NCBI GenBank assembly: GCA_041484845.1
Contig: JBGPIK010000185.1
Coordinates: forward strand, 1 to 12,323
Direction of reading: 5' to 3'
Source: JBGPIK01 sp041484845
Lineage (GTDB): Bacteria; Desulfobacterota; Binatia; UBA9968
DNA length: 12,323 bases
In this document: piece after piece, positions 1-6,337 of the stretch
Numbering within the stretch: position 1 is the first letter of the stretch
Layout: each line of letters begins with the position of its first letter
The notes under the pieces: generated by a model
Told to the model about the DNA's origin: nothing
What the model saw: only the letters and a program-made list of their open reading frames with translations
Databases searched by the model: none
Position numbers and translations under genes: made by a program

Positions 1-26
1 AGGGATGAGACATGGAAAATGAACTG

Positions 27-62
27 CCCCGCAGCAAGCTGACGGGGTATCAGAACAAAGCG
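27..62 (+). repeat. GCAGCAAGCTG hairpin repeat, copy 1
   Basis: CCCCG (27-31) pairs with CGGGG (43-47) and CAG (32-34) pairs with CTG (39-41), around a CAAG loop with one bulged A. The segment 31-62 recurs with few changes at 191-222. Both copies share GCAGCAAGCTG, then CGGGG, a [T/A]ATC block and AAAGCG/GAAGCG. This is consistent with a dispersed REP-like repeat. Confidence 0.6.
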
Positions 63-82
63 GTGAGATTTTATCCCAACAG

Positions 83-160
83 CGTCACCCCCGAATGTTT
101 TAATCGGGGGTCCAGGTTCGGTCTCGCCTTGATTCCCGATAGAAGCATTCGGGAATGACG
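83..160. repeat. Nested palindromic REP-like element, copy A
   Basis: The element starts CGTCA and ends TGACG. Inside are two adjacent hairpins: CCCCCGA…TCGGGGG (about 89-110), then ATTCCCGA…TTCGGGAAT (132-155). They are separated by a TCCAG-containing spacer. The order is the same as in the element at 447-536: CGTCA, stem, TCCAG, spacer, GATTCC, stem, AATGACG. This points to two diverged members of one family. The GTCATTCCCG/CGGGAATGAC signature is typical of dispersed palindromes in many proteobacterial and metagenomic genomes. Confidence 0.65.
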
Positions 161-189
161 GACTCTTAGAGGTCTGGAATAGCTCATTA

Positions 190-222
190 CGCAGCAAGCT
201 GCGGGGAATCAAACCCGAAGCG
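190..222 (+). repeat. GCAGCAAGCTG hairpin repeat, copy 2
   Basis: CGCAG (190-194), loop CAAG, CTGCG (199-203) form a short perfect hairpin. It is followed by GGGAATCAAACCCGAAGCG, which parallels the first copy at 31-62. The left arm has decayed: TTAC stands where copy 1 has CCCC. It is probably the same repeat family as copy 1, in the same orientation. Confidence 0.6.
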
Positions 223-261
223 ATTGAATGAAATCCTGAAGATCGGGGTCAACCTAAGACA

Positions 262-287
262 CTGCCCGCCGAAAGAAAAACGGGCAG
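262..287. repeat. 7-bp stem hairpin
   Basis: CTGCCCG (262-268) and CGGGCAG (281-287) are perfect inverted repeats around a 12-nt A-rich loop. Read on the minus strand the stem is followed by TGTCTT, not a true T-tract, so it would be a poor terminator for the glycine-zipper gene about 300 bp upstream. It is recorded as a hairpin only. Confidence 0.5.
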
Positions 288-306
288 CATCATAGACCGA
301 TCATTT

Positions 307-339
307 CGGCAATTGCCGGTAGAGCTGGCGAGCGCCAGC
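307..339. repeat. Two adjacent palindromes
   Basis: CGGCAATTGCCG (307-318) is a perfect 12-bp palindrome. GCTGGCG-AG-CGCCAGC (324-339) is a perfect 7-bp stem with a 2-nt centre. Neither has a T-tract. They probably belong to the same repeat-rich background as their neighbours. Confidence 0.45.
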
Positions 340-397
340 GGTAAAACTGACACGGACCGCACGACCGGCAATATAGGCGCCGGATGATCGCGAAAAA

Positions 398-412
398 CTA
401 GCAGGCTGCTAG
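398..412. repeat. Perfect 7-bp palindrome CTAGCAG-G-CTGCTAG
   Basis: CTAGCAG and CTGCTAG mirror each other around one G, after a short A-run (AAAAA at 393-397). The right arm runs into the CTAG at which the MITE-like unit 409-585 begins. It may therefore be part of the insertion target, or the remnant of another small element cut by that insertion. Confidence 0.45.
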
Positions 413-585
413 TGTAGTGTCTCTTAAATCGGGAGATTTATTTGCTCGTCATTCCGGCCAAGCTGGCGATAGCTAGCGCGAGCCGGAATCCAGAAAAGCC
501 AAGAAAACCTGGATTCCCGCGTCCGCGGGAATGACGACTAAGGCCGTCTTGGATAAAGTACAAACAGCGTGAGACACACCACTAG
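409..585. mobile_element. MITE-like unit with CTAG-bounded terminal inverted repeats
   Basis: The left end (409-423) reads CTAGTGTAGTGTCTC and the right end (571-585) reads GAGACACACCACTAG. As inverted repeats they agree at 13 of 15 positions. Both ends lie in CTAG, so a TA target duplication (410-411 and 583-584) is possible. That is the pattern known for IS630/Tc1-mariner-type elements, which favour CTAG and duplicate TA. The 177-bp unit has no room for a transposase, so it would be non-autonomous. Its middle is taken up by the long hairpin 447-536. The right end lies 3 bp beyond the stop codon of the glycine-zipper gene. Assignment to a family is inference from the ends alone. Confidence 0.5.
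447..536. repeat. Nested palindromic REP-like element, copy B
   Basis: CGTCATTCC (447-455) pairs with GGAATGACG (528-536), and GGAATCCAG (485-493) pairs with CTGGATTCC (509-517). A separate stem, TCCCGCG-TC-CGCGGGA (515-530), lies inside the right half. The left half has its own GCGAT/AGCTAGCGC partial stem. The whole could fold as a cruciform or as two hairpins. The layout matches copy A at 83-160 with different stem sequences, as expected if compensatory changes keep the fold. Confidence 0.7.
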
Positions 586-588
586 CTA

Positions 589-954
589 TTAGTATTCGGG
601 CCTGCGGCGATTGATCTCGTCGAGTTCAGTTCGCTGCCTTTCAATCTCCCGCTGATTTCTCTGAATTTGTTGGTCCTGGTCGGCCGCTTGAGTTTCACGC
701 CCTTGCATCTGGTCGCCGATCAAGGCTCCCGCGCCCAAGCCAAGAAGACCCCCAATGGCTGCTCCGGCTCCAGGATGACGCACAGCGGAACCGATGATGC
801 CGCCTGCCGCTGCGCCGCCTAGTGCGCCGATACCAGCGCCTTTCTCACGCGTGGTCAAGGCCCCGCCAGCGCAGCCCGCCAGTAGCGCGCTAACTAATGC
901 CGTCGTTGCAAAGAATCCGACAACCCCATTTGTAGATGCGATATTGATTTTCAT
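589..954 (-). CDS. Glycine-zipper lipoprotein
   Basis: A 121-residue exported protein, probably tethered to an envelope membrane; its cellular role is unknown. The N-terminus MKINIAS is followed by a hydrophobic stretch and the lipobox LAGC with Cys28, so signal peptidase II processing is expected. Residues about 38-83 form a glycine-rich zipper (GAGIGALGGAAAGGIIGSA, then GAGAAIGGLLGLGAGALIG) like that in OmpA-type and YMGG-like glycine-zipper proteins, which packs as membrane-associated helices. The C-terminal 35 residues are Gln/Glu/Arg-rich and probably helical (QQIQRNQREIERQRTELDEI). The ATG at 954 is chosen over a GTG at 963 because GGGAGG sits 9 bases before it and directly abuts the GTG. 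It follows the M48 protease gene on the same strand after 131 bp. The family is clear; function is not. Confidence 0.8.
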   Translation of the reverse strand: MKINIASTNGVVGFFATTALVSALLAGCAGGALTTREKGAGIGALGGAAAGGIIGSAVRHPGAGAAIGGLLGLGAGALIGDQMQGRETQAADQDQQIQRNQREIERQRTELDEINRRRPEY

Positions 955-963
955 CTCAAGCAC

Positions 964-969
964 CCTCCC
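964..969 (-). promoter_or_regulatory. Shine-Dalgarno GGGAGG for the glycine-zipper gene
   Basis: GGGAGG lies 9 nt before the ATG at 954 and immediately before the upstream GTG at 963, so it favours the ATG. The minus-strand transcript also carries CCCTCCCGA (from 1074-1082) that can pair perfectly with the TCGGGAGGG covering this site (963-971). Confidence 0.65.
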
Positions 970-1085
970 GAACTTTAGACGACTGAGCCAAGACTTTGTT
1001 TACGCGCAAGCTTTGCTCGCCGCCACCGGGCAAGATTCTGAAGGGAATATATAGCGACAGAAAAGCCGCAAAATCGGGAGGGCGC

Positions 1086-1808
1086 CTACCGCAGTCTTTT
1101 CAATTCAGCGATCCGGTCATCCAGAGCCGGATGTGTAGAAAGGAATCCTCCCCCACCGGCGCCGGATTCGCGGCGAACCCAGCTCAAAGCGTCGATCATA
1201 GTCTCTTTGGAATAGCCGGCGCGTCGAAGGATATCCACGCCGTGACGGTCAGCTTCGTATTCTTCTGTACGGCCATAGCCGCGCGCGATTAAGCTTCCCG
1301 CGATCGGTGTCAGCGCTCCACTGGCGGGAAACAACTGTTGCAGCAGGGCTGCGCCTATATTGAGTCCCTCACCGAGGATTTGCGCCTTTGCCACATGCCC
1401 CAAGTCTTGATGCGCGATCTCGTGCGCCATTACGCCGCGCAACTCTTGATCGGTAGCTCTCCTGAGAAGTCCCGCCGTTACGAGAAACTGGCAATTTCCC
1501 GCGTTGGCGGCATTAACCTCACTGTCGGTCGAGACACCGACTCGCACTTCCCTTGTCGGGCATGGATGATCCATCGCGCGCAGAAGAGGGATCATCACGT
1601 CGCGCAGCCGGTCTGCGCCCCGAGGGTCAACCCGGCCGTACGAACGCGAGGTCGATCGTTCCTCGGGCCCACGGCGACTCGGAGGAGGAGCCGTGTCGAG
1701 GACGCAGCCGGACAGGACCATAGAGGCAAGGATCAAGCCGGTCACACACGATTTGCCGGCATATTTCATCCAGTTCATTCGTTTATTTTTGTTTATTTCG
1801 ATCGACAT
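1086..1808 (-). CDS. M48-family zinc metalloprotease, lipoprotein
   Basis: A 240-residue peptidase of the M48 group (BepA/LoiP/YcaL type), expected in the periplasm on a lipid anchor, where relatives help with envelope protein quality control. A hydrophobic segment ends in the lipobox LSGC at Cys35. The zinc site is HEIAH (His129, Glu130, His133) within MAHEIAHQDLGH, and the third ligand lies in EEYEADRHG (about Glu183). A conserved STHPALDDRI segment near 225-234 is typical of the family. No transmembrane domain or TPR region follows, so it is the short form. The ATG at 1808 is chosen because GGAG lies 7 bases upstream. Longer in-frame reading runs back into the DUF3108 gene, and the later ATG at 1778 has no ribosome site. 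It starts 37 bp after the DUF3108 gene and is probably co-transcribed with it. Confidence 0.88.
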   Translation of the reverse strand: MSIEINKNKRMNWMKYAGKSCVTGLILASMVLSGCVLDTAPPPSRRGPEERSTSRSYGRVDPRGADRLRDVMIPLLRAMDHPCPTREVRVGVSTDSEVNAANAGNCQFLVTAGLLRRATDQELRGVMAHEIAHQDLGHVAKAQILGEGLNIGAALLQQLFPASGALTPIAGSLIARGYGRTEEYEADRHGVDILRRAGYSKETMIDALSWVRRESGAGGGGFLSTHPALDDRIAELKRLR

Positions 1809-1815
1809 AGAAGAT

Positions 1816-1819
1816 CTCC
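1816..1819 (-). promoter_or_regulatory. Shine-Dalgarno GGAG deciding the M48 protease start
   Basis: GGAG lies 7 nt before the ATG at 1808. The next candidate ATG at 1778 is preceded only by A/T-rich sequence, so this site supports the 240-residue form. Confidence 0.6.
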
Positions 1820-1845
1820 ACGGGACGAAGCGCGTCAGCGGGCTT

Positions 1846-2706
1846 CTAAGATGGCGGTTGGCGCGATTCGGCGGAGGTAGACTCGATGCCGTGCTTCTCT
1901 TGAACAAGCTCCAGGTAGACGCTGCCAACAAAGATCTTGCTGCTTAGCTTTACCGGCAAACGTCGTTCGTCTGCCGAAATCCAAACGGTCGCCTCATTGA
2001 ACCGACTCGCGTAACCGTCCTTTGTGATATTCTGAAGGTATGGAATAATTTTATAGGCTTCGACTGACTTACCGGAAGGCGTGTTCACCAGCTCTTTACC
2101 ATCAACCCGTAGTTCGAGAAGATACTGATATTTGCCGCCAAAAACTTTGAAATAAAGCCGATCGCCGACTTTAAAATCGATGCTGCGGGCAAGGTAGACC
2201 GCGGTAATCGGATCGAGGGTATTCTGGGAATCAAATTCGTAGAACTTGGCCTTTTCCCCGCGTTCTTGCCGGTTGACCGCCCACCGTTTAGCCGACTCGC
2301 TGTAACGAGCTTCGGTGTCGATGGCCTTGGAATTTTCTCGCTGGCGAAAGGTAAAGCGGGAAGGAGCAAACGCCTTCGCATCAAAAGTCGAGGTAATGGT
2401 GTCGCGCATTTTCCAGATCAGATCGAGCACTCTGGAGGATTTCGCCTCCACTTTTACAAAATAGACTTTTTTGCCCTCGACCACCGTTGGCGTCACGGTA
2501 ATCTCGGCGGTGGCGACAGAAATCAGGCCATTCCAATGTGCCCGGTACATATGCTTTTCACCCGATTCAAATGGATGAAACTTAGACTGGTAAGTGGGTA
2601 AAGACTCGGGGTTGATCGTCGCTTCACCGGCCTGGGGAGCGGAGATCACAAGAATCGCAATAATAAAGCAAAACGTCGCAAGTAAGCGTTTGGTTAATTT
2701 GCCCAT
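1846..2706 (-). CDS. Secreted DUF3108-domain protein
   Basis: A 286-residue exported protein with a signal peptide (MGKLTKRLLATFC, hydrophobic core, APQAGEA), so periplasmic or outer-membrane associated. The mature part matches the DUF3108 pattern: an opening FESGEKHMYRAHWNGLISVA, then 'RDTITSTFDAKAFAPSRFTF', a central 'DPITAVYLARSIDFKVGDR' and a closing 'WISADERRLPVKLSSK…GSVYLEL'. Members are predicted beta-rich envelope proteins of unknown function. The ATG at 2706 is chosen because it gives a clean signal peptide and has AGGA about 10 bases upstream. An in-frame ATG at 2778 would add 24 residues with no signal character. It heads the minus-strand set with the M48 lipoprotein and glycine-zipper genes, which suggests a shared envelope role. 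Confidence 0.82.
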   Translation of the reverse strand: MGKLTKRLLATFCFIIAILVISAPQAGEATINPESLPTYQSKFHPFESGEKHMYRAHWNGLISVATAEITVTPTVVEGKKVYFVKVEAKSSRVLDLIWKMRDTITSTFDAKAFAPSRFTFRQRENSKAIDTEARYSESAKRWAVNRQERGEKAKFYEFDSQNTLDPITAVYLARSIDFKVGDRLYFKVFGGKYQYLLELRVDGKELVNTPSGKSVEAYKIIPYLQNITKDGYASRFNEATVWISADERRLPVKLSSKIFVGSVYLELVQEKHGIESTSAESRQPPS

Positions 2707-3006
2707 AGCTAGACAGTCCTTTAGACGATCAGAACAGCTAGAATTTAGCGCCCGCCGAAAGCGAAAACAATTCCTCACACGGCCAGAACGGCTTAAGCCA
2801 CATCTCCAGGGTGTTTATCGAGAAATTTCAGCGCCTTACGAAAACGGCGGCGCGCTAACGCTCAGCGCTTGTAACCATTCATAGTGAATTCTACCGGAAG
2901 TGAGGACCTTGCGCAAAACTCATTGCCTATTCTCTTGCGCGCCTGACCTATAGGTGACACATTACATTAATAAGGAATTTCACTTCGCCACTGTGGTCGT
3001 CAGTTT
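2707..3006. other. Divergent intergenic region (DUF3108 / response regulator)
   Basis: Three hundred bases between divergently read genes, so promoters for both should lie here. A perfect 10-bp palindrome ACCTATAGGT (2946-2955), about 50 bp before the response-regulator ATG, could be an operator, though it may be chance. No convincing sigma-70 pair or Shine-Dalgarno was found for the response regulator. A weak candidate promoter faces the DUF3108 gene (2742-2770). No small reading frame with coding features was recognised. Confidence 0.55.
2742..2770 (-). promoter_or_regulatory. Candidate sigma-70-type promoter for the DUF3108 gene
   Basis: On the minus strand, TTGTTT (2765-2770) and TAAATT (2742-2747) are separated by 17 bp and lie 35 bp before the ATG at 2706. 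Matches to consensus are 3/6 and 4/6, so position and spacing carry most of the weight. Confidence 0.3.
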
Positions 3007-3378
3007 ATGATACCAATCCTTATCGTCGATGATGAATTAGGGGTAAGAGAATCGCTGAAGATTGTCTTTAGCAAGGACTACTCCGTGCACGAGGCAGACT
3101 GTCTGGAAGCCGCCGTCGCGAAAGTGCTGGAGGCCAAGCCAGCCGTGGTCCTCTTGGACATTCTCTTGCCCAAAACAGACGGCATTGAAGTGCTGCGGCA
3201 GATCAAGGCGATTCACCCGGACTGCCAAGTCATTATGCTGACCGCGTTGAATACGCGTCAACTCGCCGCCAAGGCGCTGGAATACGGCGCGTTCGACCTC
3301 ATCGGCAAGCCCTTCGACGTCACCGATTTGCGGCGCAAAGTCAGCGGAGCTCTAGAGAAAAATCTTCAAGAGCTCTGA
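3007..3378 (+). CDS. Stand-alone response-regulator receiver protein
   Basis: A 123-residue single receiver domain with no output domain, the size of CheY/Spo0F-type regulators. The acidic pair is Asp8-Asp9 (LIVDDE), the phospho-acceptor is Asp51 (VVLLDILLPKTDG), the signalling residue Thr79 (MLTAL) and the conserved Lys101 (GKPFD). All key residues are present, so it should accept phosphate from a histidine kinase and act through protein contacts. No kinase is visible in the window. It is divergent from the DUF3108 gene and converges on the PsbP-like gene across a 165-bp gap. No strong ribosome site precedes the ATG. The start still looks right because the domain begins immediately (MIPILIVDDE). 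Confidence 0.88.
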   Translation: MIPILIVDDELGVRESLKIVFSKDYSVHEADCLEAAVAKVLEAKPAVVLLDILLPKTDGIEVLRQIKAIHPDCQVIMLTALNTRQLAAKALEYGAFDLIGKPFDVTDLRRKVSGALEKNLQEL

Positions 3379-3543
3379 AATCGCGCTGCGCAGATCTTAA
3401 TCGAGAGCGCTCTCTTGCACCCTCTTTCGATCCACCGTCGTGAACGAATGGCTGTCGCATGATTCGCATTCTAAATAGGCGGGCGGGGCGGTTTCGAAGG
3501 AATTCGCCGACGAAGCTACGACTCTGCTTACGCGCCTTGGCCT

Positions 3544-4224
3544 CTATTTACCCGGAGTTTCAAAACCGCCGGTCGTACCGTTTTCCCCGACCACATGGAA
3601 AGAATTAAAGACGGCTTTCAACGTGTCATTGTGTTTTTCCGCCGCTTTATCCCAAAAGGTGGTCATGATGAAATCGACGCGATAATTTTTGGAGAACGGA
3701 ATCGCGTGAATACCTGCCACGATAATCGGACGTCCGCTTTTCATCATATGAAGCGTCGAAATATAGTATTTGATCCCTGTCTCTGTCGACAAATCCGTGA
3801 CTGTTCCCACTTTCATCTCCGCGGCTTTGAGATTACGGGAGACGGTCGCGTAGACGTCGGCAATGCTTTGCTGGATCAGTTTTTCAACCGTTCCGTGTTT
3901 ATCCGGGTTGGCGTCGAATTCTTCTCGGGTTAGAAGTTTTGGCAGTTTTTCGACGACGACCATAAAGGAGCTGCCGTTAGGTCCCTGTAACAAAACGCGC
4001 ATGTCCCGATTTGCCTGGCCCTCTGGAAATTCCTGCAGCGCCCATCCCGCGGGATAAGAAAATTCATAGCCGTACTCTTTGTCCCAGTATTCCTTCACGC
4101 GCCCTTGCGCTTGCGCCATCCCAGCGATGAAAAACGAAACCCACAGCCACACGACTAACGCAAGCCCTCTCTTCTTCGCCAACGTATCGGCAAATAGTTT
4201 TTTCATTGGATGCGAAGGTATCAT
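3544..4224 (-). CDS. Secreted PsbP/DUF1795-like protein
   Basis: A protein of up to 226 residues, exported by a signal peptide (MKKLFADTLAKKRG, then a hydrophobic run ending AQAQG, predicted cut after AQA). The mature N-terminus 'YWDKEYGYEFSYPAGWAL' is the usual opening of PsbP-like and DUF1795 domains, followed by 'MRVLLQGPNGSSFMVVVEKL' and, near the end, 'TLKAVFNSFHVV', which fits the closing helix and strand of that fold. The function of bacterial members is unknown. Two starts are possible, ATG at 4224 or at 4206 (MKKLF). Neither has a clear Shine-Dalgarno; the second gives the more standard signal peptide. It is divergent from the helicase gene and not obviously in an operon. Confidence 0.65.
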   Translation of the reverse strand: MIPSHPMKKLFADTLAKKRGLALVVWLWVSFFIAGMAQAQGRVKEYWDKEYGYEFSYPAGWALQEFPEGQANRDMRVLLQGPNGSSFMVVVEKLPKLLTREEFDANPDKHGTVEKLIQQSIADVYATVSRNLKAAEMKVGTVTDLSTETGIKYYISTLHMMKSGRPIIVAGIHAIPFSKNYRVDFIMTTFWDKAAEKHNDTLKAVFNSFHVVGENGTTGGFETPGK

Positions 4225-4284
4225 AGCCGCAGCGGCGACGGAACCCTACCTGCCGGCGATTCCTGCGAGGGCAGCTTCCACGAC

Positions 4285-4313
4285 TTGCTCCGTTACGTGA
4301 AAATAGGTAATTT
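4285..4313 (+). promoter_or_regulatory. Weak candidate promoter for the helicase operon
   Basis: TTGCTC (4285-4290) and TAATTT (4308-4313) are 17 bp apart, about 20 bp before the proposed TTG start. Each matches consensus at only 3 of 6 positions. It is listed because this divergent gap must hold the promoter for the plus-strand genes if they start here. Confidence 0.22.
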
Positions 4314-4324
4314 AGCCGACAACT

Positions 4325-4328
4325 GGAG
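4325..4328 (+). promoter_or_regulatory. Shine-Dalgarno GGAG supporting the TTG start of the helicase
   Basis: GGAG lies 5 nt before TTG at 4334. The protein read from there has the N-terminal lead (AKTYFL…SKLDYRKELNEAQ) expected ahead of the Q motif. Confidence 0.55.
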
Positions 4329-4333
4329 TCCGC

Positions 4334-6334
4334 TTGGCAAAGACATACTTCCTGAGAAATTCAGATCCGACAACGAGGCCGCCATCAAAGCTCGATTATC
4401 GTAAAGAGCTCAACGAGGCGCAATATGAGGCGGCGACTACGGTCGAAGGGCCGTTATTGATCATTGCCGGCGCCGGCACCGGAAAAACCCGCACGCTGGT
4501 CTATCGCGTCGCGCACCTGATTGATATCGGCGTCGATCCGCGCTCGATTCTACTGCTGACTTTTACCCGGCGCGCGGCGGCGGAGATGCTTAGACGGGCC
4601 AGTGTATTGATCGACAGTCGCTGCAGCCAGGTCGCCGGCGGCACGTTTCACTCTTTTGCCAACCTGGCGCTGCGCGAGTTCGGACGCAAAATAGATTTAT
4701 CGCCTTCTTTTACCATCATGGATCGTCCGGACAGCCAAGACGCCATTCAGTTGCTGCGCACTGAAATGGGGCTCAACAACAAAGACAAACGCTTCCCACG
4801 CAAACAGACGGTGTCGGAAATCTTTAGCATGGCCCTGAACAAGCACATCACCATCCCGGATCTGCTTGAATCAGACTATCCCCATCTTTGCGATACCCTG
4901 GATGACCTGCTGCGGTTGTATGAGCGTTACGTTCAATACAAAGCCACCAAGATGCTGCTGGACTATGATGATCTGCTGACCAAGCTTAAAGATCTACTGG
5001 CGAATCGCGAAGAGGTGCGCCGCCGCCTCTCCCAAATCTACCAATTTATCATGGTCGACGAGTATCAAGACACGAACCATTTGCAATCGGCCATCGTTCG
5101 CCTGCTCGCCGCGGAACACGACAACGTCGCGGTGGTCGGCGATGACGCGCAGAGCATTTACTCATTCCGCGGCGCCAATTTCCGCAATATCATGGATTTT
5201 CCCAAGAATTTTCCGAACACGCGCGTCATTAAGCTTGAAGAGAACTATCGCAGCACGCAGCCAATCCTGAATTTGACCAATGAGATTATCCATCGCGCCC
5301 AGGAACGCTATGAAAAGGATCTTTACACGCGCAAACGCGAAGGCGAAACTCCAATCTTAATTCAAGCGGAAAGCGAGCAGATGCAGTCGCGCTTTGTGTG
5401 CCAAAAGATTTTGGAGCTTCGCGAAGAAGGCGTGCCGCTTTGGGACATCGCCGTATTGTTTCGCTCGAGTTTTCATTCCTTCGATCTCGAGCTGGAATTG
5501 GCGCGCCATAATATACCGTTTATCAAGCGCGGCGGCTTTCAGTTCATGGAAACGACGCACATCAAGGACGTGCTAGCGCATTTGAGGATTCTTGCCAATC
5601 CGCAGGATGTGATTTCATGGAACCGGGTTTTGCTGCTCTTGGAGGGAATCGGCGCTCAGATGAGCGAAAAGATTGTCCGTTGGGTCGTGCAGGGAAACCA
5701 GCCGACCGAACGACTACGCTCTTTCGAGGCGAAGGGGAAGATCGCCCTCGGCCTCAAGACTCTCGCGCAAGTGCTTCAGGTCACCGCGGAAGCCCAACAC
5801 CCGGCGGAGCAGGTGCAATATCTCTTGCAATACTATGTGCCGATCCTGAAGCGTACTCATCCGGAAGATCATCCGAAGCGGCTGAAGGACCTGGAGCATT
5901 TTCATGGGATTACGGAGCGTTATCGCAGTCTCGACCGGCTTTTGAGCGACATGGCTTTGGAGCCCCCCAATGACAGCGTCGCCGGCGTGCTGGCGGTCGA
6001 TCCGGACGAGGGACCTGTCATTCTATCGACCATCCATTCGGCCAAAGGACTGGAATGGCACACGGTATTTATTATTTGGGCGCTGGAAGGACGATTCCCC
6101 TCCTTTTATAACATCAACTCCGACGAGGAACTGGAAGAAGAGCGCCGGCTTCTCTATGTGGCGGCGACGCGAGCCAAAGAGAACCTATTCATCAGCTATC
6201 CGATTAAAATCTTTGACCGCGGCCTGCGGATGATCCTGTCGCGCCCGTCTCAGTTCATCGAAGGCATCTCCGAAGATCTTTTAGAACCCATGGCGCTCGT
6301 TGACGAAGAACGTAACTGGGGGTGGGAGACATAA
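4334..6334 (+). CDS. UvrD/Rep/PcrA-type superfamily 1A DNA helicase
   Basis: A 666-residue ATP-dependent 3'-5' DNA helicase for repair or replication restart, acting in the cytoplasm. The motifs appear in order: Q motif LNEAQYEAA (26-34), Walker A AGAGTGKT (45-52), motif Ia near LLLTFTRRAAAEML (73-86), Walker B VDEYQDTN (241-248), motif III VGDDAQSIYSFRGA (268-281), motif IV EENYRS (302-307), motif V STIHSAKGLEWHTVF (565-579) and motif VI EERRLLYVAATRAK (602-615). It is slightly shorter than PcrA/UvrD and ends soon after motif VI, so the flexible C-terminal extension of those proteins appears reduced. The start is TTG, backed by GGAG. It is followed 3 bp later by the spermidine synthase-like gene, whose ribosome site lies within its last codons. 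Which paralogue (uvrD, rep, pcrA) it is cannot be decided here. Confidence 0.93.
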   Translation: MAKTYFLRNSDPTTRPPSKLDYRKELNEAQYEAATTVEGPLLIIAGAGTGKTRTLVYRVAHLIDIGVDPRSILLLTFTRRAAAEMLRRASVLIDSRCSQVAGGTFHSFANLALREFGRKIDLSPSFTIMDRPDSQDAIQLLRTEMGLNNKDKRFPRKQTVSEIFSMALNKHITIPDLLESDYPHLCDTLDDLLRLYERYVQYKATKMLLDYDDLLTKLKDLLANREEVRRRLSQIYQFIMVDEYQDTNHLQSAIVRLLAAEHDNVAVVGDDAQSIYSFRGANFRNIMDFPKNFPNTRVIKLEENYRSTQPILNLTNEIIHRAQERYEKDLYTRKREGETPILIQAESEQMQSRFVCQKILELREEGVPLWDIAVLFRSSFHSFDLELELARHNIPFIKRGGFQFMETTHIKDVLAHLRILANPQDVISWNRVLLLLEGIGAQMSEKIVRWVVQGNQPTERLRSFEAKGKIALGLKTLAQVLQVTAEAQHPAEQVQYLLQYYVPILKRTHPEDHPKRLKDLEHFHGITERYRSLDRLLSDMALEPPNDSVAGVLAVDPDEGPVILSTIHSAKGLEWHTVFIIWALEGRFPSFYNINSDEELEEERRLLYVAATRAKENLFISYPIKIFDRGLRMILSRPSQFIEGISEDLLEPMALVDEERNWGWET

Positions 6335-6337
6335 TCG

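Larger units (their letters stand above)
1..588. other. Gene-free, palindrome-rich intergenic stretch
   Basis: No reading frame with coding character is seen on either strand across these 588 bases. The stretch is a patchwork of short inverted repeats: GCAGCAAGCTG hairpins near 27-47 and 190-203, two nested hairpin elements at 83-160 and 447-536, simple stems at 262-287 and 324-339, perfect palindromes at 307-318 (CGGCAATTGCCG) and 398-412, and a MITE-like unit at 409-585. Such clusters are usual where REP/MITE sequences build up behind a gene end. The stop codon of the minus-strand glycine-zipper gene lies at 589-591, so the region is downstream of it. No clear T-tract terminator was found. 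Confidence 0.75.

Noticed and set aside
262..287. Rho-independent terminator for the minus-strand cluster
   Set aside because: The stem is sound but lacks a following T-tract on either strand and lies about 300 bp past the last stop codon.
1338..1880. Plus-strand open frame of 180 codons
   Set aside because: It lies antisense to the M48 protease and DUF3108 genes, has a basic low-quality composition and no recognisable domain; the opposite strand carries clear zinc-site motifs.
1809..1931. N-terminal extension of the M48 protease
   Set aside because: It runs back into the DUF3108 coding region and lacks a signal peptide, whereas the ATG at 1808 has a good ribosome site and leads into the lipobox segment.
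3379..3543. Bidirectional terminator between the convergent genes
   Set aside because: The GAGAGCGCTCTC palindrome at 3403-3414 has almost no loop and no T-tract, and no other stem was found; left uncalled.
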